From: Acanthopleura granulata | Taxonomy: Eukaryota > Mollusca > Polyplacophora > Chitonida > Chitonidae | NCBI GenBank assembly: GCA_016165875.1 | Contig: JABBOT010000080.1 | Coordinates: 19,726,141-19,790,140 of the forward strand | Reading direction: 5' to 3' | Length of the DNA stretch: 64,000 bases | Shown here: positions 1-14,073 of the stretch, piece after piece | Layout of the letters: the number at the start of each line of letters is the position of its first letter | How positions within the stretch are numbered: position 1 is the stretch's first letter | The notes under the pieces: generated by a model | Databases searched by the model: none | Seen by the model: the letters and a program-made list of their open reading frames with translations, nothing else | Told to the model about the DNA's origin: nothing | Made by a program: the position numbers and the translations under genes

Positions 1-586
1 TCAGAAAAGTTGGATTCTGAAGTAAAACTCTGGTCACATGTGCATATTCATGTCCTGCTAATTTTCTAATCCTGTATTATCTCCAGCTCTGTGACAGCAT
101 GCGTACTTTGGGTTGCCACAACTTGCAAGGTGTTCAATCCCAGCCTTGAACATAGAAATGTGTACCTGGAGTTGTGTTGGCCAATGATCAGTGGACAACA
201 CGTGTAGGCTTGTTTAATATATGAATTTCTCCAGCTTTCTGCCATTTTGGCACACACTTTGAGCTCACCCGTTAAAGTCACTGCTGTGGTATAAGTGAAA
301 AATTCACCTCTTAAAGCCAGTAAAACAAATAAATATATGGGTGATATGGATGTCTGGCTCCTCTATGTATCAAGATAGAATAGTGACACATTCTAGTGGC
401 CTTTGCTAAACTCAATATCTATTCATCCGCATAACTCGCGTCATAAATGAAATGTACATTGAATTTATGAGACTGAATTATCTTGAAACCAGAGAAAATG
501 ATGGCAGAAACTCTAGGCTTGTCCTGCATTTTTCTGATACATGCAGTTTTTGAGAATGTATAAAAGATTGATGATTTCTGTATCAG

Positions 587-3500
587 GTCTGCCTTGTTAG
601 AACACATGCCGCTGATAGAGAACCGCAGTAAGAATGTGTTCTCTAATGGAGATGCTGGAAGCATGGATGACGATCTCATTGAGGGAGATGACGAAACAGA
701 AAGCAGAAACGTACAGAACACACAACAGACAGAGGTGAGTGCTTTCTTCCAGCCTCACTCAGGTAGGCGGATGTGTGGAAAAATGTAGTCTAGCTGATTG
801 CATTAAAAAATGTGAAGTCGTTTTGGGTGGTACACTGGGCCTTGAGATTCAGTTTATCTGGTATGAGGTGTTGAAGTACATATGTTTATTTGTGATTAAG
901 ACTATGTGCAGTATAATGTAGAAAATTCCATGGCATTTTGGAAGGTTACACCTTTTCCCTCATTCCAGTGCTGTTACAGTTGAAGCACATTCTACAAGGC
1001 TTGTTAGCTACTGATAGCCTTATAGATAGTGATAGTTCCTAGAGCATAGGAGCTCATATAATGTGATGCTGGATGTTAACTGTAAACCAAAACTGTAAAA
1101 CATTATTTTCATTCAGAAAAGTGCAGTTTTCTGACTCCACTAAGATACTTTGTTCAAGGTCATAATTGGCCAAGAACGCTTCTGGGAGCATGTAGGCTGC
1201 ACAGACTTTAGTGTCAACGCCTGCTTTGTATGCGCATAGTTGCATTTTTTTTTTTTTTTTTTCATACTTTGATTTAGGTGGAAGATACACCTGTGCCATT
1301 TTTAAAGTAATGAGATTAACCAGATAAATAAAATTATTTAGATAAATTCCAACAGGTGGCTGTGTTTTGTAAGTGTTCCCTTGTTTTGTTTCCCATTTTC
1401 AGAGTCAGAGTATTTTAGATTTAATAGGCGACACTAATTCTACGCCAGTTATTCCCACAAATCAGCCAATCAAGTCTGGGAGCGGGGCCGCAGATTTACT
1501 GGATCTCCTGGGAGATGTTAGTACAACCAATACAGGTAAGTTACTTCATTTATTACATGTATTTAATTCATAAGACTCCCAGTGGTTTGCACAGTTGAAT
1601 TGCTCACTTGTTGCGACTGCCAAGCGTTTGATCAATGAGATCACAAGATTAAATCAAGCTCTCGTTGATTTGGCTGCGGCCTTGGGTTATGAGGTTTGTG
1701 AGATATCTGGAAAAGGGGAGAAATTTAAATATTTCATTTGTCCACATTTGCCAGGTAAAAGCAGATTGTTAGCACCTGTTGGCACTTTGTTAGCAGCTGT
1801 CTGCACTAGAACAATGGCTACCTCCGCCAAACAGATTATGAAACATTCTATTGGGTGGAAAAGATATTTAAAAACTGGAATGAAATATTAGTAAAAAGTC
1901 CATTCTCAGAGCACAAAAATACCAGCTATCATGTCTCAAGCAGCAGATAGCTCCCTCATCTCGGAAATGAGGGTGTCAGTGGTCAAACTAATTCTAGTAT
2001 TGAAGGTATGAAGATTTGTCCTGTTGGTCTTATATGGGTTTTCTCAACCTGACAGCCCCGGGGCCTGTTTTAAGCTGTGACAAGCAGCTCAATGTAAGTT
2101 TGCGCATCGAGCAGTTAATTGAATCTGTGACATATCTTGTAACATGGACAATTCACTGAATGAAATGGTAGGAGCAAGACAACATCCACTTTTTGTAGGA
2201 TGTTGAATTGTTACTATATGCTTATTTTTTCTCCACTGCACTGGTACTCATGTATTTGTTTGGTTCTTTTTTTTTTTTTTCTTTTTTTTTTTTGTAGTGA
2301 ACACACCTTCTCCAGTGAACAACTTGATGAGCGGACTTATGCCTGCTACACAGCCAGCATTTAACCAACTTAATGGGGGAACCAGTAAGTTTTGAATGAT
2401 GTGGTAAAGACTTGTCAGACGAATACTGTGGTTCACTGTTCTTACTTGTACACAATAGAAATGTCATGATACATCACACACTGGCCTTCTTAATATGCAA
2501 ACCTTGACAAAGTTAACTTCTTTCCAAATGAATGTATGTTTACAATTGCAATGTTGAAATCTTCGTGTAGGTTTTACAAAAATTTAAGTTCGGTTACCAG
2601 GTGATTTTGGTAATAAGTTATTGTCTAACTGTGTGGCAGTAGAAGTGTATTAATTTGACTGTCAGTATTAGTTTGTTAGATATACAGTTATGGCTTCTTA
2701 GGAGGTCTTTCAGACCATGAAAGTTACTATAAATGAAAATGAAATATCCAGACACAGAAAATTAGCCAGGTCCTTGAAACGGGTGTAAAGAATTATAACG
2801 ATGCAATTTCCAAAGTATTGCTTTATATAACACGCACAAGAGTTGTGATGTTGCAGTGTTTGTGGGTGTGACCCACCTTTTAATATTGTTAATCCGATTT
2901 ACAAATCTGTTCTTGATAGGTAAAATTCTTGTCTTCAGCTAAGAAAGGAATGGCTTCTTGTTTGTCAATAAAATATTAGATGAATTCGCTGTCTAAAGTT
3001 GCTTCCACAGAGGAACTGTATAACTGAAGTAGAGTCTTGTTTTCCAGTATTTGTATAATTCTTTACCTGAAATGCCAGTTATGTTACTGGTTTGTCTAGT
3101 ACTTCAGCGAATGTATACATGTAAGTGGGCTGAAAACACATTATACTCTGACTTGAGTGCAAAATGTCACTTGCAGGCGTTAAATGTATTTTTTAAATGG
3201 ATTTCTTTTCACATGATGCATTAACTTTGTTCTCAGCCAACAACATGTCCTTGACTGCCTTCAACAAGAACGGGGTGCTGGTAGAGTTTAATTGTGAGCG
3301 TATTGATAGTGGGGTTACAGCCATCAACATGTCTGCCACAAATTCCTCCTCTGTTCCCATATCAGACTTTGTATTCCAGGCTGCTGTGCCTAAGGTAGGA
3401 ACAATGGGACTTCTTGTCCCTCCACAAGTTCACCATTTTTACAACATTATTCCTAAGCGTTGATAAAAAGTGAACTTGGCTGTTGTATTGTTAATTTAGA

Positions 3501-4807
3501 TTAATTCTGTGATGAACATAAGGAATCGATTTTGTTAACAATAGTGCCTTTCTTAGTGGTCACTTAGGAATGCTCTTGATCTGTTGAAATGCCAGAAGAT
3601 GAACCCAGTTGACCTTTTTGTTAAGGTCATGTGCCTGTGAAGTGAAATTATACGAAGAGCCTGTAAATGTAATAATGGCCACATCTGTTGCAAGAAAGCT
3701 TTTGACATTGGGTGACTCTGATGCATATTTCTAGTGGTTTGCACAATACAGGATCATTTTTTTTTTGTATCTGGAACAGTATTGAGTAAAAAAATGACCA
3801 GGCCCTGTTTTCATAAAGCTGCTGTATAAAACTCTTTTGACAGATTTATATTTGCGAAGTAGATAATTCAACAAGACTTGAATATGTTTTTTGCAGTCAT
3901 TCCAACTGGTCCTACAGTCCCCATCAGGAAATGTGTTACCTCCCAACAACATGGGCTCTGTCACACAGTCTATTAGACTAGAAAACCCACAGAAGGTAAG
4001 GATTCCTCGTCTTCAGGCCTGGATTTACCTTAGACAGAATTGCTCAAATCGCCTTTGGCTAATCTAACTTTATAATATGCAAGATTAATGAAATCAGTGA
4101 AGATACAGATAACAAAGTGTATGCAAGTGGCCCTGTGGTTCTTATTAAACTTTCGTAGCCTTTTTTTTTTAAGCCTGTAAATTGTTCACAACTCTGACTG
4201 GGTTGTCCGATGTTCAGCCCCAACTTCCTCTGTCATGATGCATTTTTCTTGTGAGGACAGTTGTGCCGGAAGTTTGGGAATAGAGTTACAAACGTTGGCA
4301 TATATAGAAGCGAGGCAGATCCAGTCCATTTTCAGTCAAAAAATGGACATGTCACATTCTTTTCGGAATGATTGTGAGACTTTGTAGCAAAAGTCATGCG
4401 TGTCATTGGTTTGTGTAGGTCACACACAGTATTTACCATTTGTAAATGGAAGTTGCAGAACTGCGTGGAGTCCAAAGTTTATCTATAATACCAGAGAGAA
4501 AAGCTGAATAATAAGCTGTCCTTTCCAGACATACAGCCTGTAATACTTGTTTGCTAATATGGGCATACATGGACAAGTGAAGCATTGAAGAAACCAACAT
4601 GAAGCTTTGTTATGGTCAGTGAGTGTATGCCACCACACCCAGAGTTGGACGTTGTTCTTCTTGGTATTCTTGTATGTCTGATTGGAATTTCCTTGTGTTT
4701 TTCAGCAACCAATTCGTATGAGGATACGAATGAGTTACAAGCAGAACCAAAACAACATTACAGAACAGGGTGAAGTCAATAATTTCCCGTCGTCTTTGTG
4801 GCAGTAA
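587..4807 (+). CDS. AP1G1: AP-1 complex subunit gamma-1, C-terminal six exons (5' part outside window)
   Basis: Large gamma subunit of the AP-1 adaptor, which links clathrin to cargo at the trans-Golgi network and endosomes. Coding exons 587-734, 1403-1535, 2298-2384, 3237-3394, 3897-3995 and 4706-4807 (stop TAA) have AG/GT borders and compatible phases, giving about 241 residues. The first exon reads SALLEHMPLIE, matching the end of the gamma-adaptin trunk. The hinge carries an ILDLIGD motif and a clathrin box (LLDLL in DLLDLLGD). The exons from 3237 onward form the appendage (ear) domain: SLTAFNKNGVLVEF, DFVFQAAVPK, a SIRLENPQK segment and the C-terminus EVNNFPSSLWQ, close to the vertebrate ending EVNNFPPQSWQ. 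The trunk (armadillo-like) exons must lie upstream of base 1. The ear binds gamma-synergin/epsinR-type accessory proteins (family knowledge). The gene is recognised from memory of the human protein; exon borders are my reading of splice sites. Confidence 0.95.
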
Positions 4808-7200
4808 ATTCACCGCAAAAGTACTATGTTACAAACAGTCCAGGACGTTGAAATATTAGACTACCACTCTGTACTGTACCAGAGGATGGGGAGCACCAAG
4901 GGACATGTGGAATGGCCGGCTGCATGCAGTACTGACGGATGGTGTTGTCATTAATTTATATAAAGGGGAAAAAACAAAACAGAGTTCTATTCTAAAGTGT
5001 ATGTATATATATGAGAGTGTACAGTTCAACGGAAGTGTTGATGCTAAATCATGGACGTACGTGTATATTTGATCTGTACATGCATCGGTAGCTTGGCATA
5101 CAGGGATTTAGCATTATCAGTGCTGGCTTCCCAGCATTCTTGATACAGTGACTGTGAAACAAAGAGACTGAATGTTTGGGATTTCCACGCTGCATGTATA
5201 TTTTGCAAGGTACACTTAACTGTACATTCAACCCATAGGTTAGTCCGGTGCAGAATCAAAATAATCTTTGAGCCGTTCGTCTGTAATTGTTTGATTCCTG
5301 AAACTGCGGATTTACAAATGCCAACATTGTTACAAATTCAAGTTTGCTACCCTTCCTATACCAAACTTCCCCACAGTTGCATGGAAGAAGTGGCCCCCCT
5401 TGCTCCGTGTGTTTGCTGTGTGCTCTGTAGGTATTCATTAAAGACAGAACAAACACTGCTCCTTGCACTAGCTATCATCATAATTGTGTATAAACTCAGC
5501 TTGCAGCTGTCGTCATCCTGCCTTTCAGTGGAGTTCTCTTTAAAGCTCTCTGTTTCGCTGCCAGGTTGGTCAGACTACAAGTTTGGTGCATGTTATTTTC
5601 AACAACATGCATGATGATCATGATAAGTGTATTGCAGTACCACATTATATGTAAAGATACATGTATATCCATTCCTCTTGAAGGCCCAAATTGACTTTTT
5701 TTTCTTGTTTTGTAAGGTCTTTATACAGATATTGTACAAGCACAAAATGGCACTAGTTTTATATAAAATCAATGTGTTAAAAATTGTTTTCAAAACGATG
5801 TGCATGTCTTAAGGACAAAAAAAAAAACAAAAAAAACAGTATAGCATATGATGAACACGCAACATTGTCACAGTCCATAAGCATATTGCTGTGGATGAAG
5901 CCATTGGTTTCACGGATATGTTAAGGGTATTACACGTTTAAGGTTTATAGCTTCTTCAAACTATGCTTTGATATGGTACTTGTTGATCTTGGCATCATGT
6001 GAATAAATGAAGATTTCGTATCCAATACTAGTTTAACCTGACTGTAAAGGCATGAATATCCGGCTTTGTTGTATCATGTTTCAAAAATAAGGAAGCTAAT
6101 GGTTTCTGTATTACAGCAGAATGTTTGTGGAGCTTTAAAACTATACCCTGCGCAGAAATGCCTGGCAGAGAAGACAGTTCAGGAAACTGAATTTTTACCT
6201 CAATCAGAAGCATGAAATAATAGGTGCAGAAATGGGGAGAAGTGTAACATTAATGATGGCATACATGTACATTGTTGGGGAAGAAATTCTTATCACTAAT
6301 AGGGGATGCCTATGATATTAACTGTATATGTGTTTGTATCCTTCCATTTTGTCAAGTAAACGTATAATGTACCTGTAACTGGCAAGGCACAGTGATGCCA
6401 AAGAATGCGAGAGTCAGTTTTATGAAATATATCCTTAACACCTCTGTGTACTGCAAATTGGTACAAACACCATTGTTGATCTTCCCATTGATGCTATCTG
6501 TATTAATACCGAAGCTTACTAAAGTGACAGATGGGGGAGGTAACAAATTCCATATTGTTAAATGTTGCTAATGTTATTTTCTGACACTTGTGAATGATTT
6601 TCACGCAAGCTGTGATAGATCTGCCAGCCAGTCACGTCCAACTGTAGGAGCTATCTCCATGGTGAAACAGAAACATGGTGATGCGAATTGGCTTTGGGTA
6701 GTAGAGATTCATCTATGCTACTGTACATGCACATTGGTGGTGCACTTGCACACTGCCTACATCTGGAAAGTGCATAATTTATACCGTATCGAAAACTATA
6801 CAAACAAGGGATGTGCCTTTTGTAGTACTGCATTATACTCTGTGACAGTGACAGTTACATCCCTAAAGACTGTGCAGTCTAGTACAACTGTGAGGTACGA
6901 ACTGTATGTTAACCCTGTAAAATATGAACGAAAACTGCAAGGGAAGCAACTCTACTTGTATATAACTACCGTGTATGGCAGAGTTTCTTGCCTCTGAACT
7001 TGATTGCTTCAAAATCCTAGTTATGAAGAGCCGACTTTGCTACATATGTGTATAGTTGTGTATTTAATAGCTGTCCTTGATCTGTTTTAATGAAGTTTGG
7101 CTTGATGGTTAGGGAAAAACAATCATTAAAAATCTATTAAGGATAATGTATGTTGTTTATTGTATGAGAAATTATGACAATAAATATAATTATCTGTAAT
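4808..7200 (+). other. probable long AP1G1 3'UTR and flank
   Basis: No coding exon is recognisable after the AP1G1 stop. AATAAA signals on the plus strand occur at 6002-6007 and 7179-7184, so the transcript may run 1.2-2.4 kb past the stop. ORFs here are short, low in complexity and without family resemblance. The exact cleavage site cannot be decided from sequence alone. Confidence 0.4.
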
Positions 7201-9253
7201 TTCAAGTCTTGTCATTGGTTGTTTCGTGCAAATAGGACTTGATGCCCTAACACTTACATTACATTGAAGATATTTTGATTTTATGAAACCTACATGTCCC
7301 ATACCCCTAGCTAGGCTTTTTAGAAGGGCACTGCATCTAGCCCCTGAAATGTGTGTCAGCAATCAAATTCCCATCATCTCTGTATATCAGTAACCAAACT
7401 CCTATCATGCCTGCAACATCAGTAATTAAACTTTCACCGTGTCTGCATCAATGACCAAATCCCAATGATATCTCTTCATCAGTAACCAATTTAACATCAC
7501 ACTTTTATGCAAGTGACAGTCTCCACGATTCCATGCACCAACTTATAAATGTAATACGATGCTCACAAATATAATTATCTTTATATTTGTACAATGTGTG
7601 CTGTGCTTGAAAGGGCAGAATCTCTTATACCGCAGAAATAATGTGTTTGTCCACCAACTTGCTATTCGGCTTTCAGCTGCTTTGGTTGAAGAGAACTGGA
7701 GCTAGGAAGAGGCAATCTATTCCGAACAATGGTTTTGACCATGGTGAGATTGAACCCTGTCTCTAATAATACATGCATACAATATTACCAGAATCCTGCT
7801 GTTGCACTGAGGAGTCCAACACAAAACTCCAAAAAGGTTGCCACTGGGACTCAATATATGAGCCTTTATATTTCCATCATCGGGAGTGAGAAATGTTGAA
7901 TCACAAGGTAGTCTCAGTTTATCGCCGCTACATTTAGTGCAGTGTACCAGGTTACCACAATCATCATCACAAAAGTAGCGACAACACACATAGGTCCAAA
8001 TTACTTTAGGCAGGAAAGGGTCCTCAATTTGTTGAGACTTCTTATTTTATATAAACACTTCTCACGTTACAAGTGCTGCTACTTAACTCTCATGTAGGAT
8101 GTTGCACATCATCCATTTTATTTATTTATTTAATTGATTGGGGTTTTACACCATACTGAAGAATATTTCACTTATATGACAGCAGCCAGCATTATAGTGG
8201 TAGGAAACCAGGCAGAGCCCCGGGGGAAACCCATGACATCCAGCAGGTTGTTGGCAGACCTTCCTATGTGCTGCAGGGGAGGAAGCCAGCATGACCTGGA
8301 CTTGAACTCATGGCAACTGTATTGGTGAGAGGCTCCTGGATCATTACATTGCACTAGCATGCTAATCCCATTGGCCACAGATATCTCCTCATCCATTTGA
8401 ATTTTTTCACACAGGTCTTTCCAATGCATGCATCGGATATCATCCGCCAAATACGTCAGCACAGGTACAACTATCTTCTTATATTTTAACTTTTCATTAA
8501 AACTAGTATTACTTTTTTGGATATTTTAACATTTTATTACGGCTCGTACACAAACATGTATTCTATTCGCCATCAACACCACAGATCAAAATTCCACAGA
8601 TCACTCTGTGGATACTAAGGAACTCTCAGTTGCAGGCCACATCTGGAACAAACCACTTTTATTATTCAGATTTATCAAAAAAACTTTCAGGTCACATGGC
8701 TCCTCAAAATGCAGGATCAAATCCAGTTGGTCGGAATCTCTGAATGTCAGGGTCTGAATTCAAATGCCTACATGTGAAATGCCCAGCACCTTGGCATCTA
8801 TGATAGCCAGAATTTTTCAGGTGTTTTCCTTTAATCATACAAAGAAGCATGTCATGGATGTGGGGAACTTGATGGCATCAACCAGTTAAAAGCTCACATA
8901 TTACTGTTCAATTGGTCTTCACCAATGACACACCGTCAGCTGGCACTGCATGTCACAATCTGTGCCACACCTCCAAACGTTTGTAATGTACAACTTTCTA
9001 GTGGTTTCCGCCTACTAATATAACATAGTTGCTATAGCAGTCCCAGTTTACTCTTGAATACAAGAATTCTTGAGTCTCCAATCTGCCTCCAAGCACATAA
9101 AGAAACTTGTCATGAAATGTTTGTCCAAATTCTGTCTCCAAGGAAATAAAGAAACTCACCGTAAAATTTTGGCGTAAAAGTTACATTCGGAAATTCATAT
9201 CACACACTCGTGCATCTGAATTTAAGGAAGATGCTTCTGATAATAAATCAGAA
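7201..9253. other. intergenic between convergent genes, SINE-bearing
   Basis: AT-rich DNA between the tail-to-tail AP1G1 and SDR39U1 genes. It holds one SINE copy (8116-8394) and a cysteine-containing minus-strand ORF (7717-7989) with no recognisable family. A minus-strand AATAAA at 8658-8663 is the nearest candidate polyadenylation signal for SDR39U1, about 590 bases past its stop. Confidence 0.4.
8116..8394 (-). repeat. tRNA-derived SINE copy, near full length
   Basis: Reverse-strand copy of the main SINE in this window. On the plus strand it starts with the ATTT-rich tail complement, then the conserved core (AGAATATTTCACTTATA), the AAACCCATGACATCC block, and ends in the tRNA-like head with a box-B complement (TTGAACTCATG). 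It is diverged from the intact copy at 46397-46661. Confidence 0.8.
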
Positions 9254-12200
9254 CTACATTTTCTCTTCATGTTTTGAAGGGGAAAATTTGCTGCATTCTT
9301 TACATGCTGATTTCAGATCTGGGTATATAAACTCATAACCAAGTTCAAGAGTTCGTTTTGGTATGACCTTTTGACCTTCAAGTATAACTTTTGCTCGCTC
9401 ATTACCATAAACCCAGTTGAAACAGAATCCTGGGACTGGAAATATAGCTGGGCGCCAAAGTTCGCCCGCAAACGTCTTGGTAAAATCTAAATTTGTGGCA
9501 ATCTGGGGCGCAACTCCATTCAGAATTCCGGCCACATGATCATTCATAATGGCATAGGCAAATATTCCTGCAATGTCCTGAACGTGTATCCATGGAAACC
9601 ACTGCTGACCTGATCCAATGCGTCCTCCAAGTCCAAGAAAGAAAGGGAGATAAATCTGTTGGATCATACCGCTTTCTCTTCCAAGAACCACACCTGGAAC
9701 CAAAATTTATGGCACATTCAGTGCAGTTTTTTACTGGCGCTTACTAGGACAGAGCTGTCTCTGATTGGCACAGCGTAAAGCACTCGACATAAAATGGCCT
9801 TTTTTTTCCTTTTATTATTATTTTTTTCCATACAAAGGGTGTAAAGCTTTATGAAGAGTATAGTCTCTATTCATCTTCACGAGTGATGCATAAATATGAT
9901 CTTTGTTCCAACAAATGTATCCCTCACAGCACATGCACTGCATCTCTATGTTCTCTTTACATCTTTGTGATCACTGGCAAATTTTGTCCTTGAAAACCAC
10001 CAAGGTCATTGGGGTCACGGTGATGAGGCAGGAAGTCATGTTAGAAAACACACCAAAATTGTTTCAACGTTTATTTCTGTTAATACTTGTATTATTGCAC
10101 ATGGATTCTCTTTATCTAAAGTATGCACAACATGATACTAACGTTCACCTCAAACAGTTCTACAGAAGAATGCATGCTGTGAGAACATCAGTGGTGAGGC
10201 TAAGCCTACACTGGCTTACATGCTTCGCAAAAGCTGTGAAGGTCTAGCTTGTTTAATGATGGCATTGATGTAAAGACAGTGTTGAGGGCGACACAAGTGC
10301 AGTGAGGAGTAGCTTTTTAATGGCTACATCTAGGTCCCACCACCTTTTGTTGTGAAAATCTTACTTTTCATTCCATACCTGATGAAAGCAACTGTGACGT
10401 CATGACGTCACATAAAGACTGAACGTTTGTAACCAATGTGTGGGACATCCAGTTGACCTACTTGCAACAATGTTTATTATGACTGGTCAACTGCACGTTC
10501 TTGATTGACAGCTGGGAAAGATCAATAGTTAATTTTCACAGCTTAAAACCTTCCTCCAAGAGGTCTAAAACTCACCTGACCTAACCACCACCTGGCGTAT
10601 ATTTTTCTCAGCAGGAACTGATGCTGCCTTCTCCCAGGCTACAGTCAATCGAGACAGGAAATCATAGTCACCCCCCTTGGTGAACTCTTCTGTGTATTCC
10701 ATGGTTGGATGGGGCTCATAGAAAGCTGTTACGTCAAATGATGTATATTTAAAATTCTTTCAGTTACACAACAGATATAACATTATTTATTCATTCATTA
10801 ACTCATGTTCACAAGGCGCCGTTGGATGAAATACCAACCCCACTACTTCTTACTATTTGTAGAATTCAATAAATCTGGCCAGTGAATGAGATTTAGGAAA
10901 TGGAACATCGATGCATGTAGTTTCCCTGGTCAAATCAACAAGTCAATATCATTACACTATACAATTCCCAGATCTTGACAAATATTGGTTTCCAATGGTT
11001 GCAAAATCATTCCGACGTATCCAACGCTCCTAGCAGCTAACAAGAGAGTAAAGCACTTGAAATAAACAGAAAAACAGAATACGTGGCTGGTTACCTTAAA
11101 AACTTGCTGCTTTACCAAAGGGGATTACCAACTGTTACTAGAAATGTCACCATGACCTCACCTACTCCTGACATGCTGACAAACACTTTGGGAGGTTTTT
11201 CAGCTTCTGCAATAGCATTGGCTAAAGCTCTGGTGGTTTCCACACGGCTTGACCACACCGTCTGTTTAAACTCCTCTGTCCACCTAGATGTTGTTAAACA
11301 AAATTTCAAATAACCACTAAACATAACTGAATAATTGACTGAAACATGATTAAACATTTGAATTCACCAAGGCTTCGTTAGTGTCCTTTCACGAATAATG
11401 TGTAGTCCCAGTCAACCTGACTGTTTACCTTGGAAAAGGAAGGAAAGAATGAATGATTATCGCTTAATGCCACATCGGCAGTATCTCAGCCATATTGTGG
11501 TGAGAGGAAGGAAAGAAGGGGGCAGGTCTGTTTGTCTTTCAGCAACTTTAAGAAAACATTGCGTAGGAATTTGGATAAAATTTTGTAAACAGATTGGCCC
11601 TGAGCCAAGGATCAACGCATTACATTGTGGTTATGATCTGCATAAAAAATTGTGTTTTTTAAGCTATTCAATGCTACTGACATGTAAGAGAGAAATGCAG
11701 AGTATTGTCCTTCGTCTGGAGTGCAGTAATTTGTACCTGAAGCTGTGGCGCAGGTATGTGCTCTCAGGGTTCCGTCTCGTTATGCATGTATTTTTATGTT
11801 TTGTGCATGGAGACCATTACACTGCTCACCTTTTGAGTGGGTTGAGAAACTGCTCTCCAGCCATACTGACCACTGCTGTACATCCTTCTGGCAGACCATC
11901 CTTTGATAAGTTAGACTGAAGACAAAATACTATCATCATATACAATAGTTAAGCATGGGCTAAAAAGAGAAAATGTTCGCTCTTCTTTTTGTCTGGATGT
12001 CAATAATTAGCCATGAGAAGTCAGTGAACATAATAGATTTTGGGACGTTTTATTTCCTTTCTTGACTGAAGAACTGTTACAGTACAATTACAAGACTGTC
12101 CTAGCAACTAAGGAGCAACCACTTGGCCATGGCACTCTCCCAAACTGAAAATGAAAAAGAGACACGAAATGATTGGAAGAGCCTTACCCATGTGATCCTG

Positions 12201-13487
12201 CCAGGTCCTGGTGATCGCGAAACTATCAGGGTTTTGAAACCATTGTCTCGTAACAGCCTCACCAAGTGACTGCCAACAAAGCCACTACCCCCTCCTGTGT
12301 CAGAACACAAGCACAAAGCTCAGCAACGCATTATCACACTTCCTTATCACACAAATGATACTGATGCCCAATTTTTTTAAAAAGTGAATGGGGTACCAGG
12401 GAATTTTCATGTCCCAACAGGTGTTCCTGTTTTGAATCAGTGCTGCTACGTCGAAGTCATTTGTTGGACGTCAAACAAGTTGCTTAGGACATCCATTCAC
12501 TGTGACGTTGGGCTGTTAAAGTAGAGACTTCAGTGTAACTAAAATGACACGGCATGTCTCACTTCGGAATTCTACAGATGTTCCATCGTCATGCACAGTC
12601 CATGGGATTCCGCCAAAAGTGGAAGGAGGGACACATTAGGTCATGTTTATAGTGATCCTGAACATTCTGTTACAGAGGTTAACAGTGCTATGTGATAGTG
12701 AGAAGAAAGAAACCATAGCACGCAAGATGTCTGATGCTGGGAAACAAAAGACTGAGACAGAAGTACTCATTCACCACAGTGACACCTGTTCAGAGAGGAA
12801 AGCCCGCCAGTACCCCCTTGAGCCTACTATCAGCTGTGTGTTTTGTGTTTGGTGAGTGGTCAATTCGAGCTGGGCTAGAAGCATATGTAATGGTGTTTTC
12901 AGAGTAGTTAACATGTGTGATGTCTAATCAATAAAGGATTCACATAATGTAACTGTTCAATGATGTTTCAGACAACAGGAGAATGAAAAAAAAAAAAGAA
13001 TAAAGAAAGAAGCAACAACAGAGGTAAATGGAATTACAGCTGTTTTGACACTGTTCACCATTTACACCACTGGCGGGGCTTATGTATCTAAACTGTCAAT
13101 CTGATTGTTCAGAAAACATTTTCACCCCAATGATGACGACTATAATGCTTACTGGTACTGCACATGCTGCTTAGAACTGGTCACAAATTAAATATATAGA
13201 ACCCAGCCTGAGAGCAGATAAAATACAAACATGTATAGGGAGAGATCCAGAGTCATAATGTTAAGTTGACATAACACCACCCCACTGTTGGCATTTAAGC
13301 AATAATAATTAAATAAATACCGGTAAATACAATTTGATACGGTTCTTTTCACAATCGGGCATACCAACTTCAAAATATACACAGTATTGCAGGCTACTCA
13401 GTACTGTATGTCAAAACTATGTTACCAAACGTTTTCAACATGGGGAAAAAAATAATTATAGGCCAACTCACCAATAACAACTGTCAT
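9254..13487 (-). CDS. SDR39U1: Epimerase family protein SDR39U1, complete, six coding exons
   Basis: Atypical short-chain dehydrogenase/reductase with an NADP-binding Rossmann fold; the substrate is unknown. Coding exons on the minus strand are 13472-13487, 12188-12294, 11830-11915, 11162-11283, 10576-10725 and 9254-9693 (stop TAG). All borders are AG/GT and phases fit, giving 921 nt or 306 residues, close to the usual family length of about 300. The start ATG gives MTVVIGGGSGFVGSHL, placing the glycine-rich dinucleotide motif at residues 6-13. Further matches to the family are SRSPGPGRITW, NPLKRW, QVVVRSG, FFPWIH-like WFPWIHVQDIAG, LNGVAP and, in the DUF1731 tail, EGQKVIPKRTLELGY. The 16-nt first coding exon is the least obvious, but it restores both the start and the glycine motif through a phase-1 GTGAGT donor. 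Convergent with AP1G1. Confidence 0.93.
10394..10411. promoter_or_regulatory. double CRE palindrome in SDR39U1 intron
   Basis: GTGACGTCATGACGTCAC is a perfect 18-bp palindrome containing two overlapping TGACGTCA octamers, the full consensus for CREB/ATF bZIP dimers. It sits in the last SDR39U1 intron. Function is inferred from the motif only. Confidence 0.4.
11446..11505. repeat. short dispersed-repeat relic
   Basis: The block around CTTAATGCCACATCGGCAG, followed by TATCTCAGCCATATTGTGG, resembles a SINE-core-like sequence. A related, diverged block (AACGTCTCTTTCAATAG, then TATTTCGGTTATATCA) occurs at 15645-15690. Copies are short and degraded, so the family is unassigned. Confidence 0.3.
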
Positions 13488-14073
13488 AGTTAGGATGACC
13501 TGTCTAGTGCTGCAGGATTAACATCCGTCTTCAAAGCACCTACATCTAATCACTGAATAATAAGACAATAACTTCAGTGTACAATAAAATCTACGGTCAT
13601 AATAGACTGAGTGAAATGTACACTTGACCACAAGTACATGCAAATCTCCATGATATATAGTGTACCATACCTATGAGAAGAACTTTAACAGATTTACCGC
13701 ATTATTTCTACTAGCATACAGACTGGTGCACAAACCTTCCATGAATAATCAAACCATTTTTATGCAACGCACGGTAAACCTGATTAAAAAAAGAGACACG
13801 AAAATTGTAACGTCATACACACAGAACGCGTCGCATATCTAGGTCTCATATCAAAACTAAATGTATTTAAATTTCCACATTTAGGTCGAAATGGAAAATG
13901 TACAACAACATATTTGAATGACCTAACATTGTCGGTGCGGAAATGCCGAATACCAGGAGAGTGACCTTAACACACAACACGCGTAAACAAAACTGGCAGA
14001 AATCCCTCCCATGAAGGGGAGTGATTACTACATGGGCAGTTGTTCAGTTTAAGAAACGTTAGGAATGACTTAC

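Noticed and set aside
6590..6997. 135-residue plus-strand ORF downstream of AP1G1
   Set aside because: Lies in the probable 3'UTR/flank; no recognisable motif and no splice support.
7717..7989. Minus-strand ORF with CRYFCDDDCGNLVHCTKC
   Set aside because: Looks zinc-finger-like, but no acceptor, partner exon or known family could be found.
11398..11919. 173-residue plus-strand ORF
   Set aside because: Overlaps an SDR39U1 intron and coding exon on the other strand; composition is not protein-like.
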